Notes under the pieces: generated by a model
What the model was told of the DNA's origin: nothing
The model's database searches: none
The model's input: the letters and a program-made list of their open reading frames with translations, nothing else
In this document: positions 7,801 to 16,254 of the stretch, in pieces
Numbering within the stretch: the stretch's first letter is position 1
How the letters are laid out: every line of letters starts with the position of its first letter
Translations under genes and position numbers: made by a program
Assembly: GCA_965250215.1 (NCBI GenBank)
Contig: CBDFNN010000004.1
Coordinates: 744,001-808,000 of the forward strand
Source of the DNA: CBDFNN01 sp965250215
GTDB taxonomy: Bacteria; Bacteroidota; Rhodothermia; Rhodothermales; DATKEJ01
DNA: 64,000 bases
Direction of reading: 5' to 3'

Positions 7801-8691
7801 TCTCCACTTGAGTGGATGGGCACCTCGAAGATCATGGCTGGCACACGTGAGAATAACCTCCTACAGAAGCTCTTCAATAACTATCGAAAGCTATATCGCA
7901 GGCATGAGGCCCAAATGAAGCGTGAGAAGCATCGCGTTCAGATGGGAGATGAGCTTCCACCAGGAATCTTGCAATTAGCCAAAGTCTACATCGCCAGAAA
8001 GCGTAAGCTGAAGGTGGGTGACAAGATGGCTGGACGACACGGAAATAAAGGTGTCGTTGCGAAGATCGTTCCTGTGGAGGACATGCCTTATATGGAAGAC
8101 GGAACTCCAGTGGATATCGTCTTGAATCCTCTTGGCGTGCCATCAAGGATGAACTTGGGTCAGATCTATGAGACCCTCCTTGGATGGGCAGGTGCCAAGC
8201 TTGGTGTCAAGTTCGCTACTCCAGTATTTGACGGAGCTACCGAGCAAGACATTAAGGATAAACTTAATGAAGCTGGTCTTAACGACGAAGGCCGAGCGCA
8301 GCTAACAGATGGTCGAACAGGAGATATCTTCGACCAGATGACGACAGTTGGTTACATCTACATGCTCAAGTTGAGTCACCTCGTAGAGGATAAGATTCAC
8401 GCGCGTAGTATTGGACCCTATAGTCTCATCACGCAGCAGCCGCTTGGTGGTAAAGCACAATTTGGTGGACAGAGATTCGGAGAGATGGAGGTCTGGGCAC
8501 TTGAAGCCTATGGCGCCGCGAATGTCCTACAAGAGATGCTTACTGTTAAGTCGGACGATGTACAAGGAAGATCAAAAGTATACGAGGCCATTGTGAAGGG
8601 AGATAACCTTCCAGAGCCGAATGTACCGGAGAGCTTCAATGTTCTCGTCAGAGAGCTGCAAGGCTTAGGACTTGAAGTCAAGATCGAGTAG
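4861..8691 (+). CDS. rpoB: DNA-directed RNA polymerase subunit beta
   Basis: A full-length 1276-residue beta subunit. Seen directly: the N-terminal lobe with 'SKGSFIINGAERVIVTQLHR', the rifampicin-binding region around residues 475-540 ('NQLSQFMDQTNPL', 'THKRRMSALGPGGL', 'YGRLCPIETPEGPNIGLI'), the active-site and flap segments ('GDKMAGRHGNKGVV') and the C-terminal clamp anchor 'QPLGGKAQFGGQRFGEMEVW'. The rifampicin region keeps the Ser/His/Arg/Ser pattern of sensitive enzymes. It is transcribed with rpoC, which starts 75 bases downstream. Confidence 0.99.
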   Translation: MPNRNWTFQPERSSFAEITPALDYPDFLEIQLQAFEEFVQDNVDAEERDEKGLQRVFLEHFPIQDSRERYMLEFIKYIIDAPKHSEEECIAQGLSFSVPLKATLRLSTREDEDEDEPEEAIEQDVFLGNLPFMTSKGSFIINGAERVIVTQLHRSPGVFFGTSVHPNGTALYSARVIPFRGSWIEFSTDVSNMMWAYIDRKKKLPVTTLLRALGFSSDEEILDLFDLSDKIQITTKANFKKIVGRKLANNLSIQKTIEEIDEDTGEVISETMEYEVLFPASHELVEGDYDKIKENEVKQIFIVSENESEEADKLTVVQTLRKDPSHSEAEALGYLYLQLRGSEAPDEDTARGMLDRLFFSEKRYDLGEVGRYRLNTRLGIKGAMDRLTLHPDDILAIIRELIDLKNGRSNIDDIDHLGNRRVRTVGEQMSAQFSLGLARMARTIKERMNLRDADKITPQDLVNSRTISSVINTFFGTNQLSQFMDQTNPLAELTHKRRMSALGPGGLTRERAGFEVRDVHYTHYGRLCPIETPEGPNIGLISSLCVHAKVNDFGFIETPYRKVVNGVVTKDLDYLTAEEEDQNVIAQANAPMDDDGNFLNNDVKCRYQGDFLVYEPKEINYMDVSPNQIVSPAASLIPFLEHDDANRALMGSNMQRQAVPLLQPESPIVGTGLEARVARDSRALIVAEGTGVVESVDSKGITVRYNQSSDDEMVSFEEPIKTYKLIKFRRTNQDTCYNQKPVVKVGDKVKQGDLLADGCSTQRGELGLGKNLLVAFMPWRGYNFEDAIVISERVVTEDIYTSLHIEQFDLEVRDTKRGEEELTREIPNVSEEATKDLDETGIIRVGADVGPGDIVVGKITPKGETDPTPEEKLLRAIFGDKAGDVKDASLKAKPGMKGVVIDTKLFARRKSDAMSRKEETRLLEEIDSTFNEHVVVLDETFYEKFFEIAVGNESTGIETKQGQVLTAAGSKVAKPNFTDVSPLEWMGTSKIMAGTRENNLLQKLFNNYRKLYRRHEAQMKREKHRVQMGDELPPGILQLAKVYIARKRKLKVGDKMAGRHGNKGVVAKIVPVEDMPYMEDGTPVDIVLNPLGVPSRMNLGQIYETLLGWAGAKLGVKFATPVFDGATEQDIKDKLNEAGLNDEGRAQLTDGRTGDIFDQMTTVGYIYMLKLSHLVEDKIHARSIGPYSLITQQPLGGKAQFGGQRFGEMEVWALEAYGAANVLQEMLTVKSDDVQGRSKVYEAIVKGDNLPEPNVPESFNVLVRELQGLGLEVKIE

Positions 8692-8766
8692 CCCTAGTCG
8701 CCAAGCCCTAATTGAACTAAAGTAATTTTCCCCTAATGGGGATCGACCTTTAACAAATAGATCAGA

Positions 8767-11700
8767 ATGCCCTATACCAAGACGCAGAAGATCAAGAAGA
8801 ATTTTACCAGCATCACGATCTCTTTGGCATCGCCAGAGCAGATCTTGGAGAGATCCTATGGTGAAGTTCTCAAGCCAGAAACGATCAATTATCGCTCATT
8901 CAAGCCAGAGAAAGACGGCTTGTTTTGCGAGAAAATCTTCGGTCCTGTAAAGGACTGGGAGTGCCATTGTGGTAAATACAAGCGAATCCGATACAAGGGT
9001 ATCATTTGCGACCGCTGTGGTGTTGAAGTCACGCAAAAGTCCGTTCGACGTGAGAGAATGGGTCACATTTCATTATGTGTGCCTGTTGTTCACATCTGGT
9101 ACTTCCGTTCCGTGCCAAATAAAATTGCGCACTTGATCGGAATGAAGTCTAAGGACCTCGACAAGATCATCTACTATGAGAATTATGTTGTTGTTCAGGC
9201 GGGCTCCACAGAGGAGCTTGGACTTGAGCCGATGCAGCTTCTCACAGAAGATCAGTACTATGAAGTTCTAGGAACTGGTAAAGTCCGTGAGGACAACCAC
9301 AGACTAGAAGATGACGATCCGGAAAAGTTCATCTGCATGATCGGTGGTGAAGCTATTGAGTATATCCTCGCTCACATGGAGTTCGAAGATCTTACTCATG
9401 CGCTGAAATTCCAGATCAAGACGGAGACGAGTCAGCAGCGAAAAGCCGAGGCGCTAAAGCGACTTGGTGTTGTGACGGCATTTAGAAATGCCAACAAGAA
9501 AATGGAGAACCGTCCTGAGTGGATGGTCATGCGTGTCGTACCGGTGATTCCGCCGGAGCTTCGTCCGCTTGTCCCACTTGAGGGTGGCCGTTTCGCTACA
9601 TCGGACTTGAACGACCTTTATAGAAGGGTCATCATCCGAAACAATCGTTTGAAGCGATTGATCGATATCAAGGCTCCTGAAGTTATCCTTCGAAATGAGA
9701 AGAGAATGCTTCAAGAGGCTGTCGACTCCTTGCTCGACAACAGCCGGAAAGCTAACGCCGTTCGATCTGATTCGAACCGTGCGCTAAAGTCGCTTTCTGA
9801 CATGTTGAAAGGTAAGCAGGGTCGATTCCGCCAGAACCTACTTGGAAAGCGTGTTGACTACTCTGGTCGATCCGTAATCGTTGTTGGTCCTGAGCTTCGC
9901 TTGCATCAATGTGGTCTTCCAAAGGAGATGGCCGTTGAGCTCTTCAAGCCTTTCATTATCCGAAAGCTGATCGAGCGTGGCATCGTTAAGACCGTTAAGA
10001 GCGCGAAGAAAATTGTAGATCGAAGAACCACGGATGTGTGGGATATCCTCGAGAAGGTTGTGGATGGACGTCCGGTTATGTTGAACCGTGCTCCTACACT
10101 TCACCGTCTTGGAATCCAGGCATTCCAGCCCGTCCTTATCGAAGGAAAGGCGATTCGCTTGCACCCACTCGTTTGTACAGCCTTCAACGCTGACTTCGAT
10201 GGTGACCAAATGGCGGTTCACGTTCCTCTTTCACATGACGCATGTTTGGAAGCTCAGCTTCTCATGTTGTCATCGCACAACATCCTTAGCCCTGCCCACG
10301 GTGGACCGATCACGGTTCCATCCCAGGACATGGTTCTCGGGATGTACTACATGACCAAGTCTATGGACGGCGGTCGTGGTGAGGGACTTCGATTTGGCTC
10401 ACTTGAAGAAGTCGGACAGGCTTTCGATCAAGGAGTAGTTGAGTTGCATGCGAAGATCAAAGTTCGAGCATTCGGCGAGATGGTTGACACAACCGTTGGT
10501 CGTGCCTGGTTCAACATGATTGTCCCAGAAGAGCTTGGCTACGTGAACGAGTTGCTGACAAAGAAAAACATGCGAGCCATTATTGGTCGTGTGGCAACAA
10601 CCGTTGGTCTTCCTAGAACAGCGAAATTCCTCGATGAGTTGAAGGATCTTGGGTTTACCCAAGCGACCCGTGGTGGTCTATCCTTCTCAACCGCGGATAT
10701 CGTGGTTCCAGATGCGAAGCATGAGCTTATTGAAGCTGCTACGGCTGAGGTTCAAGAGGTCAAAGATCTCTGGTCTCAAGGATTCATTACAGAGAACGAG
10801 CGCTATAACCGCGTAATCGATATCTGGAGTTCAACGAACAACAGAATCGCCGAAGTTCTTTATGACGCCCTTGGCGCTGACCGAAAAGGATTCAACTCGG
10901 TTTATATGATGGCCCACTCGGGTGCTCGTGGATCGAGAGAGCAGATCCGACAGCTCGGTGGTATGCGTGGTCTGATGGCCAAGCCGCAGAAGAGTTTGAC
11001 AGGTTCCGCTGGTGAGATTATCGAGAACCCAATTATCTCCAACTTTAAGGAGGGATTGTCGGTGCTTGAGTACTTTATCTCAACACACGGCGCTCGTAAA
11101 GGTCTTGCCGATACGGCTTTGAAAACGGCTGATGCTGGATACTTGACTCGACGTCTATGTGACGTTGCTCAAGATGTTACAGTAACAGAGCTTGATTGTG
11201 GTACCCTTCGTGGTCTTCCGACCACGGCGCTGAAAGACAACGAAGATGTGGTCGAGCGTTTGAGCGACCGGATCTTGGGTCGAACTACGGTTCACGAAGT
11301 TATTGATCCGCTTAACGGCGAAACGATTGTCAAAGCGAACGAATCCATTGATGAGAACATCGCAAATAGAATTGCGGAGACCTCTATCCAGACGGTTGAG
11401 ATTCGATCCGTGTTGACGTGTGAAGCCAAGCGCGGTGTTTGTGCTTATTGCTACGGACGTAACCTTGCATCAGGTCGATTGGTCGAATCAGGTGAGGCTG
11501 TTGGTATTATCGCTGCTCAGTCTATTGGTGAGCCGGGTACACAGCTTACGCTTAGAACCTTCCACATTGGTGGTGCGGCTTCGCGTATTGCTGCAGAGTC
11601 CACTGTTGAATCTAAGTTCGACGGAAAAGCCACCTATGACAATCTTCGAACGGTCAAGTTCAAAGACGAAACAGGAACAAAGACAGTCGTTATTGGCCGA

Positions 11701-13047
11701 TCTGGTTCCTTGCAAATCATTGATGGCGATGGTCGACAGTTAATTTCTTACAACGTGCCTTACGGTGCGGAAATGACCGTCAATGATGGCGGTAAGGTCA
11801 AGAAGGAGCAGGTTCTCGCCTCTTGGGACCCTTACAACAGCGTTATCATCTCAGAGGTCACAGGTAAGGTTAGCTTCCGAGATATTATCGACGGAACTAC
11901 ATGTAGAGAAGAGGCCGATGAGCAAACGGGTCACCGTGAGCGAGTTATCATCGAGAGCCGTGAGAGAAGTCTAAACCCGGAATTGTCTATTGCAGGCGGC
12001 GGAAATGTTGGCGAGTACAACATGCCCGTTAGAGCCCGTATCCAGGTCGGCGACAATGAGAAAGTCAAAGCAGGTCAAGTACTTGCTAAGATTCCTCGAC
12101 AGTCTGCCAAGACCCGAGACATTACTGGTGGTCTTCCAAGAGTTATTGAGCTATTCGAGGCACGTCAGCCAGCTGATCCAGCTGTTGTTAGTGAGATCGA
12201 TGGTGAGGTTTCCTTCGGTGGACGTAAGAGAGGTTCTCAGGAAATTATCATCAAAAGCGCCGATGGTCTTTCAGAGAAGACCTACCTCGTTTCGCTTTCA
12301 AAATATCTCTTGGTTTACCAAGGCGACTTTGTAAAAGCTGGCGAAGGTCTCTCCGATGGTCAGATTTCTCCGCAGGACATCTTAGGTATCAAAGGACCCT
12401 ATGCGGTTCAGTCCTATCTCGTAAACGAGATCCAGGAAGTGTACCGTCTTCAAGGTGTGACGATCAATGACAAGCACATCGAGGTCATCGTAAGACAGAT
12501 GATGCAGAAAGTTAGAATCACCGATCAAGGTGACACAAACTTCCTCATCGGAAATCTTGTGGATCGCTTCAAGTTGGAGCGACACAACGATGAGCTCTAT
12601 GATACATTCGTCGTGATCGATCCCGGTGAATCTAGCTTGCAACCAGGAGACTCTCTTAACAGACGACGTCTACGTGAAGTCAACTCCGAGTTGACTCGTG
12701 GAGACAAGAAGCAGCTCTTAGTTCGACCAGCAGAACTTGCCGTTGGTAATCCTGTGCTTCTTGGGATCACGCAAGCAGCTCTTGCAACAGATTCCTTTAT
12801 CTCAGCAGCTTCCTTCCAGGAGACTACAAAAGTCTTGACGGATGCCGCGATTAAAGGTAAGTCTGATGAGCTCTACGGTCTGAAGGAGAACGTTATTGTT
12901 GGGCACCTTGTCCCAGCAGGAACGGGTCACAAGAGATACCGCGACATGATTGTTGGATCCAGAAAGGAACTCGAGGAGCTACAAGCTGCTACGGGTGCCG
13001 CGGTGACAAGTGGAGATGGTGCGGATACACCAGTCGAGACTGTCTAA
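8767..13047 (+). CDS. rpoC: DNA-directed RNA polymerase subunit beta'
   Basis: A 1426-residue beta' subunit. The N-terminal zinc site is Cys66, Cys68, Cys81 and Cys84 ('CHCGKY...CDRCG'). The catalytic Mg-binding motif 'NADFDGDQMAVH' has Asp476, Asp478 and Asp480. The second zinc site is Cys811, Cys885, Cys892 and Cys895 ('CEAKRGVCAYCYG'). The trigger loop/bridge region ('MMAHSGARGSREQIRQLGGM') and 'AAQSIGEPGTQLTLRTFH' are intact. The last 20 residues are a variable tail. A strong intrinsic terminator follows 21 bases after the stop, so rpoC closes the operon. Confidence 0.99.
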   Translation: MPYTKTQKIKKNFTSITISLASPEQILERSYGEVLKPETINYRSFKPEKDGLFCEKIFGPVKDWECHCGKYKRIRYKGIICDRCGVEVTQKSVRRERMGHISLCVPVVHIWYFRSVPNKIAHLIGMKSKDLDKIIYYENYVVVQAGSTEELGLEPMQLLTEDQYYEVLGTGKVREDNHRLEDDDPEKFICMIGGEAIEYILAHMEFEDLTHALKFQIKTETSQQRKAEALKRLGVVTAFRNANKKMENRPEWMVMRVVPVIPPELRPLVPLEGGRFATSDLNDLYRRVIIRNNRLKRLIDIKAPEVILRNEKRMLQEAVDSLLDNSRKANAVRSDSNRALKSLSDMLKGKQGRFRQNLLGKRVDYSGRSVIVVGPELRLHQCGLPKEMAVELFKPFIIRKLIERGIVKTVKSAKKIVDRRTTDVWDILEKVVDGRPVMLNRAPTLHRLGIQAFQPVLIEGKAIRLHPLVCTAFNADFDGDQMAVHVPLSHDACLEAQLLMLSSHNILSPAHGGPITVPSQDMVLGMYYMTKSMDGGRGEGLRFGSLEEVGQAFDQGVVELHAKIKVRAFGEMVDTTVGRAWFNMIVPEELGYVNELLTKKNMRAIIGRVATTVGLPRTAKFLDELKDLGFTQATRGGLSFSTADIVVPDAKHELIEAATAEVQEVKDLWSQGFITENERYNRVIDIWSSTNNRIAEVLYDALGADRKGFNSVYMMAHSGARGSREQIRQLGGMRGLMAKPQKSLTGSAGEIIENPIISNFKEGLSVLEYFISTHGARKGLADTALKTADAGYLTRRLCDVAQDVTVTELDCGTLRGLPTTALKDNEDVVERLSDRILGRTTVHEVIDPLNGETIVKANESIDENIANRIAETSIQTVEIRSVLTCEAKRGVCAYCYGRNLASGRLVESGEAVGIIAAQSIGEPGTQLTLRTFHIGGAASRIAAESTVESKFDGKATYDNLRTVKFKDETGTKTVVIGRSGSLQIIDGDGRQLISYNVPYGAEMTVNDGGKVKKEQVLASWDPYNSVIISEVTGKVSFRDIIDGTTCREEADEQTGHRERVIIESRERSLNPELSIAGGGNVGEYNMPVRARIQVGDNEKVKAGQVLAKIPRQSAKTRDITGGLPRVIELFEARQPADPAVVSEIDGEVSFGGRKRGSQEIIIKSADGLSEKTYLVSLSKYLLVYQGDFVKAGEGLSDGQISPQDILGIKGPYAVQSYLVNEIQEVYRLQGVTINDKHIEVIVRQMMQKVRITDQGDTNFLIGNLVDRFKLERHNDELYDTFVVIDPGESSLQPGDSLNRRRLREVNSELTRGDKKQLLVRPAELAVGNPVLLGITQAALATDSFISAASFQETTKVLTDAAIKGKSDELYGLKENVIVGHLVPAGTGHKRYRDMIVGSRKELEELQAATGAAVTSGDGADTPVETV

Positions 13048-13067
13048 GATCTAACAGGACACTTAGC

Positions 13068-13102
13068 AAAAGGGCAGGCGAGTTATCGCTTGCCCTTTTT
13101 TT
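13068..13102 (+). terminator. intrinsic terminator of the rplK-rpoC operon
   Basis: AAAGGGCAGGCGA pairs with TCGCTTGCCCTTT around a GTTA loop with a single mismatch, followed by a run of eight T. The position directly after rpoC and the shape are those of a rho-independent terminator. Confidence 0.93.
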
Positions 13103-13112
13103 GTGCTTCTCG

Positions 13113-13223
13113 GCTTCGATGAGGAGGTGACTTTCGGCACAATTTCCGTCGGAATTTTGTTAACCATCAAAGGAGCTTGCGGGACGGAAATAAGTTGCCT
13201 CAATGCCACATCCTCATCGAAGC
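13113..13223. repeat. long imperfect palindrome 1 (about 111 bp)
   Basis: The left arm begins GCTTCGATGAGGAGGTGAC. The right arm ends GCCACATCCTCATCGAAGC, which is its reverse complement apart from a few changes, and similarity continues inwards to TTTCCGTC/GACGGAAA, giving arms of about 40 bases around a loop of about 30. Both strands hold open frames of about 100 codons across 13063-13447, but they are mirror products of the palindrome, overlap the terminator, and resemble no protein known to me. This is a MITE-like or structured-RNA candidate. Confidence 0.6.
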
Positions 13224-13440
13224 TCCATCGCACAAAATACCTAGTGCCTTTCGATAAATCTGATGTCTTTTTACTTGTGTCTGTTCGCTCTTTGACAGAC
13301 GGCAGAAAATCTGCCTTCTCTCCGCTTTTAAAGCGGTTGACAGGAGGGCGTCTATCGTTCGAAACGCTAGAGCTCGTTAGCAACGAATACGAATCCTGGT
13401 GGGCAACCGCAGCAACACAATGTCAGAAGGGTGCGAAGGG
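13224..13440. other. spacer between two palindromes; small hairpins only
   Basis: There is no gene I can support here. The stretch holds GGCAGA-AAA-TCTGCC (near 13302-13316) and a CCGCTTTTAAAGCGG palindrome (near 13321-13335), so it too is rich in secondary structure. It may belong with the flanking palindromes as one composite non-coding element of roughly 470 bases. Confidence 0.35.
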
Positions 13441-13582
13441 TGGGTAAAATTGGAGATGGGAACGGCGATATGCCTTGAGTCACCTCTTTTTCGTCCTGAG
13501 AGAGTTAGTTCGAGAGAGTAGGTCTTGACGAAAATATGTGACGAAAGGTATGTCGCCGTTCCCATCTCCAATTTTACTCCCA
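13441..13582. repeat. long imperfect palindrome 2 (about 142 bp)
   Basis: TGGGTAAAATTGGAGATGGG at the left is matched by CCCATCTCCAATTTTACTCC at the right. Complementarity continues through GAACGGCGA/TCGCCGTTC, then TCAC/GTGA and TTTCGTC/GACGAAA, leaving a loop of about 30 bases that itself repeats GAGAGAGT. Arms of more than 50 bases make this the longest hairpin in the window. It ends 39 bases before deoC. Its sequence is unrelated to palindrome 1. Confidence 0.7.
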
Positions 13583-13621
13583 CAGTTTGCTCCTTGAACT
13601 CACCAACCCGATCTTCTCTAT

Positions 13622-14515
13622 ATGAAATACAGGCTTCCACATATTCCCCCAGTTGATCAAGTTGGCATTGAGCAGAGGGCCAAGAGGCTGGCGGGACGGA
13701 GTATTAAGAAAGAGGCGAAGAAACAAGTCTTAGAGCTTATCATCTCAATGTGCGATCTGACCACTTTGGAAGGCATGGACACCGTTGGGAAGGTCCAGAA
13801 GTTGTGCCAGAAGGCAAAGCAGCCGATGGTCGGATACGACCTGCCCTCAGTTGCAGCGGTTTGTGTATATCCATCGATGGTCAAGACGGCCGTCGAAGCG
13901 GTAAGAGGCACTAAGATTCACGTCGCCAGTGTCGCGACAGGATTCCCGTCAGGACAAACATTCACCGACCTTCGATTGGAGGAAGTTCGAGAGACGGTTG
14001 AAGCTGGAGCGCACGAGATCGACATGGTAATAAATCGTGGAGCCTTCCTCGCCGGTGACTACGACACAGTCTATCAGGAAATAAAAGCCGTCAAAAAGGC
14101 TTGCAAAAGGGCACACTTAAAGGTGATCCTCGAGACAGGCGAATTGAAGACGCACGACAATGTTCGAAAGGCCTCTATCATCGCTATCGATGCGGGTGCC
14201 GACTTTATCAAAACCTCGACAGGCAAGGTGCAGCCAGCGGCGACGCTGCCGGTTACCTTGAATATGCTTGAGGCGATCAGAGATCATTATCTCAAAACGG
14301 GCAAGATGGTCGGGATGAAACCGGCTGGAGGAATTAGGACATCGAAGCAGGCTTGGGCCTATTTGGTCATGGTCAAAGAAACCCTTGGTGATGCTTGGTT
14401 GACGCCGAAGTTGTTTAGATTTGGTGCATCGTCCTTGTTGAACGATGTGTTGATGCAGTGGAAGAAATTGGAGACGGGGAGATATCAGTCGACGCGGTAT
14501 TTCAGCGTAGATTGA
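13622..14515 (+). CDS. deoC: deoxyribose-phosphate aldolase (DERA)
   Basis: It cleaves 2-deoxyribose 5-phosphate to glyceraldehyde 3-phosphate and acetaldehyde in deoxynucleoside catabolism. The TIM-barrel signature residues are present: 'HEIDMVINRGA', Schiff-base Lys197 in 'ADFIKTSTGK' and proton-relay Lys233 in 'VGMKPAGGIRT'. At 297 residues it is longer than the classic 220-260 residue enzyme, mainly at the N-terminus (a 'RAKRLAGRSIKKEAKK' lead-in). Two aldehyde dehydrogenase-type genes follow on the same strand, which suggests that the acetaldehyde, or another aldehyde, is oxidised by the next gene product. Confidence 0.95.
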   Translation: MKYRLPHIPPVDQVGIEQRAKRLAGRSIKKEAKKQVLELIISMCDLTTLEGMDTVGKVQKLCQKAKQPMVGYDLPSVAAVCVYPSMVKTAVEAVRGTKIHVASVATGFPSGQTFTDLRLEEVRETVEAGAHEIDMVINRGAFLAGDYDTVYQEIKAVKKACKRAHLKVILETGELKTHDNVRKASIIAIDAGADFIKTSTGKVQPAATLPVTLNMLEAIRDHYLKTGKMVGMKPAGGIRTSKQAWAYLVMVKETLGDAWLTPKLFRFGASSLLNDVLMQWKKLETGRYQSTRYFSVD

Positions 14516-14625
14516 TGGGCTAGGGGAGCTCAGAGAGACGTCAACTATCAGTCGTCAGCTTTCAGAGATCAGTTATCAGAAAGAATGAAACGAAAGACGA
14601 GAAACGAGAAACGGGAAACAGCGAT
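14516..14625 (+). repeat. word-repeat spacer between deoC and ALDH
   Basis: Two word families occupy the spacer: ATCAGTCGTCAGCTTTCAG-type words (14550-14580) and GAAACGAGAAACGGGAAAC-type words (14587-14620). Each word returns with one or two changed bases. No hairpin terminator is evident, and the neighbouring genes are in the same direction, so the spacer is probably transcribed. Confidence 0.5.
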
Positions 14626-16167
14626 ATGCTAAAAGCGAAAGCCAAGCCAAAGAAGAAGAGCAACGCAAGCAAGAGCCAGGCCGCCAGGTCCACAAACGGC
14701 CGTTCGAGCAGAGCGCAATCTAGTCTCCTTTTCGGTGATCAATGGGACTACGCGCCGGCGCCAGAGAATCCGGATCACGTCAAGATCGAGAAGCAATACG
14801 GCCATTTCATCGCTGGGAAGTTTGTAAAGGGGAGTCGGCATTTCGATGTAATCAATCCTGCTACCGAGAAGATTTTATCCAAAGTGGCTAGTGCGAATAA
14901 GGCAGACGTGAATCGAGCTGTGAAAGCCGCCCGAACAGCTTATGACAAGTACTGGCGGAAGATGAAGCCGACCGAGCGGGCCAAGTACATCTATCACATT
15001 GGGCGGGCCATCCAGGAGCGATCCAAGGAGATCAGCATTGTGGAGTCCATGGATAACGGCAAGCCGATTCGTGAGAGTCGAGACATAGACATTCCTCTTA
15101 GCGCTGCCCATTTCATCTACTATGCCGGTTGGGCCGACAAGCTTGACTATGCCGTTCCCGGTCGAGAGAAGATCGAGCCGCTAGGAGTCGCCGGACAAAT
15201 CATTCCTTGGAATTTCCCCCTGCTGATGGCGGCTTGGAAAATCGCTCCAGCTCTTGCGGCCGGAAATACCATCGTCATCAAGCCAGCCGAGACTACCCCG
15301 TTAACGGCGATGAAGTTGGCCGAGATCATTCAAGACATCGACCTACCTCCTGGAGTCGTCAATATTATTAACGGTGCCGGCCAGACCGGAGCGAATATTG
15401 TCAATCATCCGGGAATCGACAAGATTGCCTTTACCGGATCTACCGAAGTTGGCAAGATTATCCAACGCTCCATCGCTGGGACGGACAAAAAACTGACCTT
15501 AGAGTTAGGTGGCAAAGGAGCAAATATCATTTTTGAAGATGCGCCTCTTGATCAAGCCGTCGAGGGAATCATCAATGGCATCTATTTCAATCAAGGTCAT
15601 GTTTGCTGCGCCGGATCTCGCGTTTTGGTACAGGAGAGTATCAAGGACGAGTTGGTGGCACGTCTTGAGCGTCGACTTTCGACCCTGCGTGTCGGAGATC
15701 CACTGGACAAGAATACGGATGTTGGTGCCATCAACTCCAAGGAGCAGTTGACGAAGATCAAGGCACTTGTGAAGCATGGCATCCGAGAGGGAGCTGTGAT
15801 ACATGAGTCGACCTGCTCATTGCCAAGCAAGGGATTTTTCTACAGACCGACTTTCTTTACGGATGTCGCGCAGTCGCACAGGATCGCGCAGGAAGAAATC
15901 TTCGGACCCGTCTTGTCGATCATGACCTTCCGAACGCCGGAAGAAGCGATCGAAAAAGCCAATAATACACCCTATGGATTATCGGCGGGTGTCTGGTCTG
16001 ACAAAGGGAGTAAGTTGTTCAAAGTTGCGGGCGCATTGCAGGCTGGCATTGTTTGGGGGAATACCTTTAATCAGTTTGACCCAGCAAGTCCATTCGGTGG
16101 TTACCGTGAGAGTGGCTTTGGCCGGGAAGGAGGATTGCACGGATTGCTACCATATTTGAAGAGGTGA
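14626..16167 (+). CDS. aldehyde dehydrogenase family protein, catalytic (ALDH16 N-domain-like)
   Basis: A complete 513-residue NAD(P)-dependent aldehyde dehydrogenase. Visible elements: 'GQIIPWNFPLL' with oxyanion Asn196, cofactor-binding 'FTGSTEVGKII', general base Glu293 in 'LELGGKGANIIF', catalytic Cys327 in 'GHVCCAGSR', and 'EEIFGPVLSIMTF'. The first 40 residues are Lys/Ser-rich and probably disordered. The end '...PFGGYRESGFGREGGLHGLL' is typical. Together with the downstream catalytic-less half (281 residues), the pair approaches the size and order of the two-domain ALDH16 proteins. The substrate is unknown; acetaldehyde from DeoC is a reasonable guess. Confidence 0.93.
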   Translation: MLKAKAKPKKKSNASKSQAARSTNGRSSRAQSSLLFGDQWDYAPAPENPDHVKIEKQYGHFIAGKFVKGSRHFDVINPATEKILSKVASANKADVNRAVKAARTAYDKYWRKMKPTERAKYIYHIGRAIQERSKEISIVESMDNGKPIRESRDIDIPLSAAHFIYYAGWADKLDYAVPGREKIEPLGVAGQIIPWNFPLLMAAWKIAPALAAGNTIVIKPAETTPLTAMKLAEIIQDIDLPPGVVNIINGAGQTGANIVNHPGIDKIAFTGSTEVGKIIQRSIAGTDKKLTLELGGKGANIIFEDAPLDQAVEGIINGIYFNQGHVCCAGSRVLVQESIKDELVARLERRLSTLRVGDPLDKNTDVGAINSKEQLTKIKALVKHGIREGAVIHESTCSLPSKGFFYRPTFFTDVAQSHRIAQEEIFGPVLSIMTFRTPEEAIEKANNTPYGLSAGVWSDKGSKLFKVAGALQAGIVWGNTFNQFDPASPFGGYRESGFGREGGLHGLLPYLKR

Positions 16168-16254
16168 TGCGTCATGCGTAATGCGTGGTGCGTAATTAAT
16201 TCAGCCTCCAGCCTCCAGCCTCCAGTATCCAGCCTCTAGTACCCAGAATCCAGT
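16168..16254 (+). repeat. word-repeat spacer between the two ALDH genes
   Basis: ATGCGTCATGCGTAATGCGT-type words (16168-16195) are followed by six variants of CCAGCCT/CCAGTATCCAG (16202-16253). The block reads like the other intergenic word arrays but uses its own vocabulary. The next start codon follows immediately after the last word. Confidence 0.55.

Noticed and set aside
13063..13447. Overlapping open frames of 106 codons (minus) and 114 codons (plus)
   Set aside because: They lie over the rpoC terminator and palindrome 1, mirror each other, and have no ribosome site or recognisable domain.
13113..13582. Insertion sequence
   Set aside because: No transposase frame lies between or inside the palindromes; at most a non-autonomous element.
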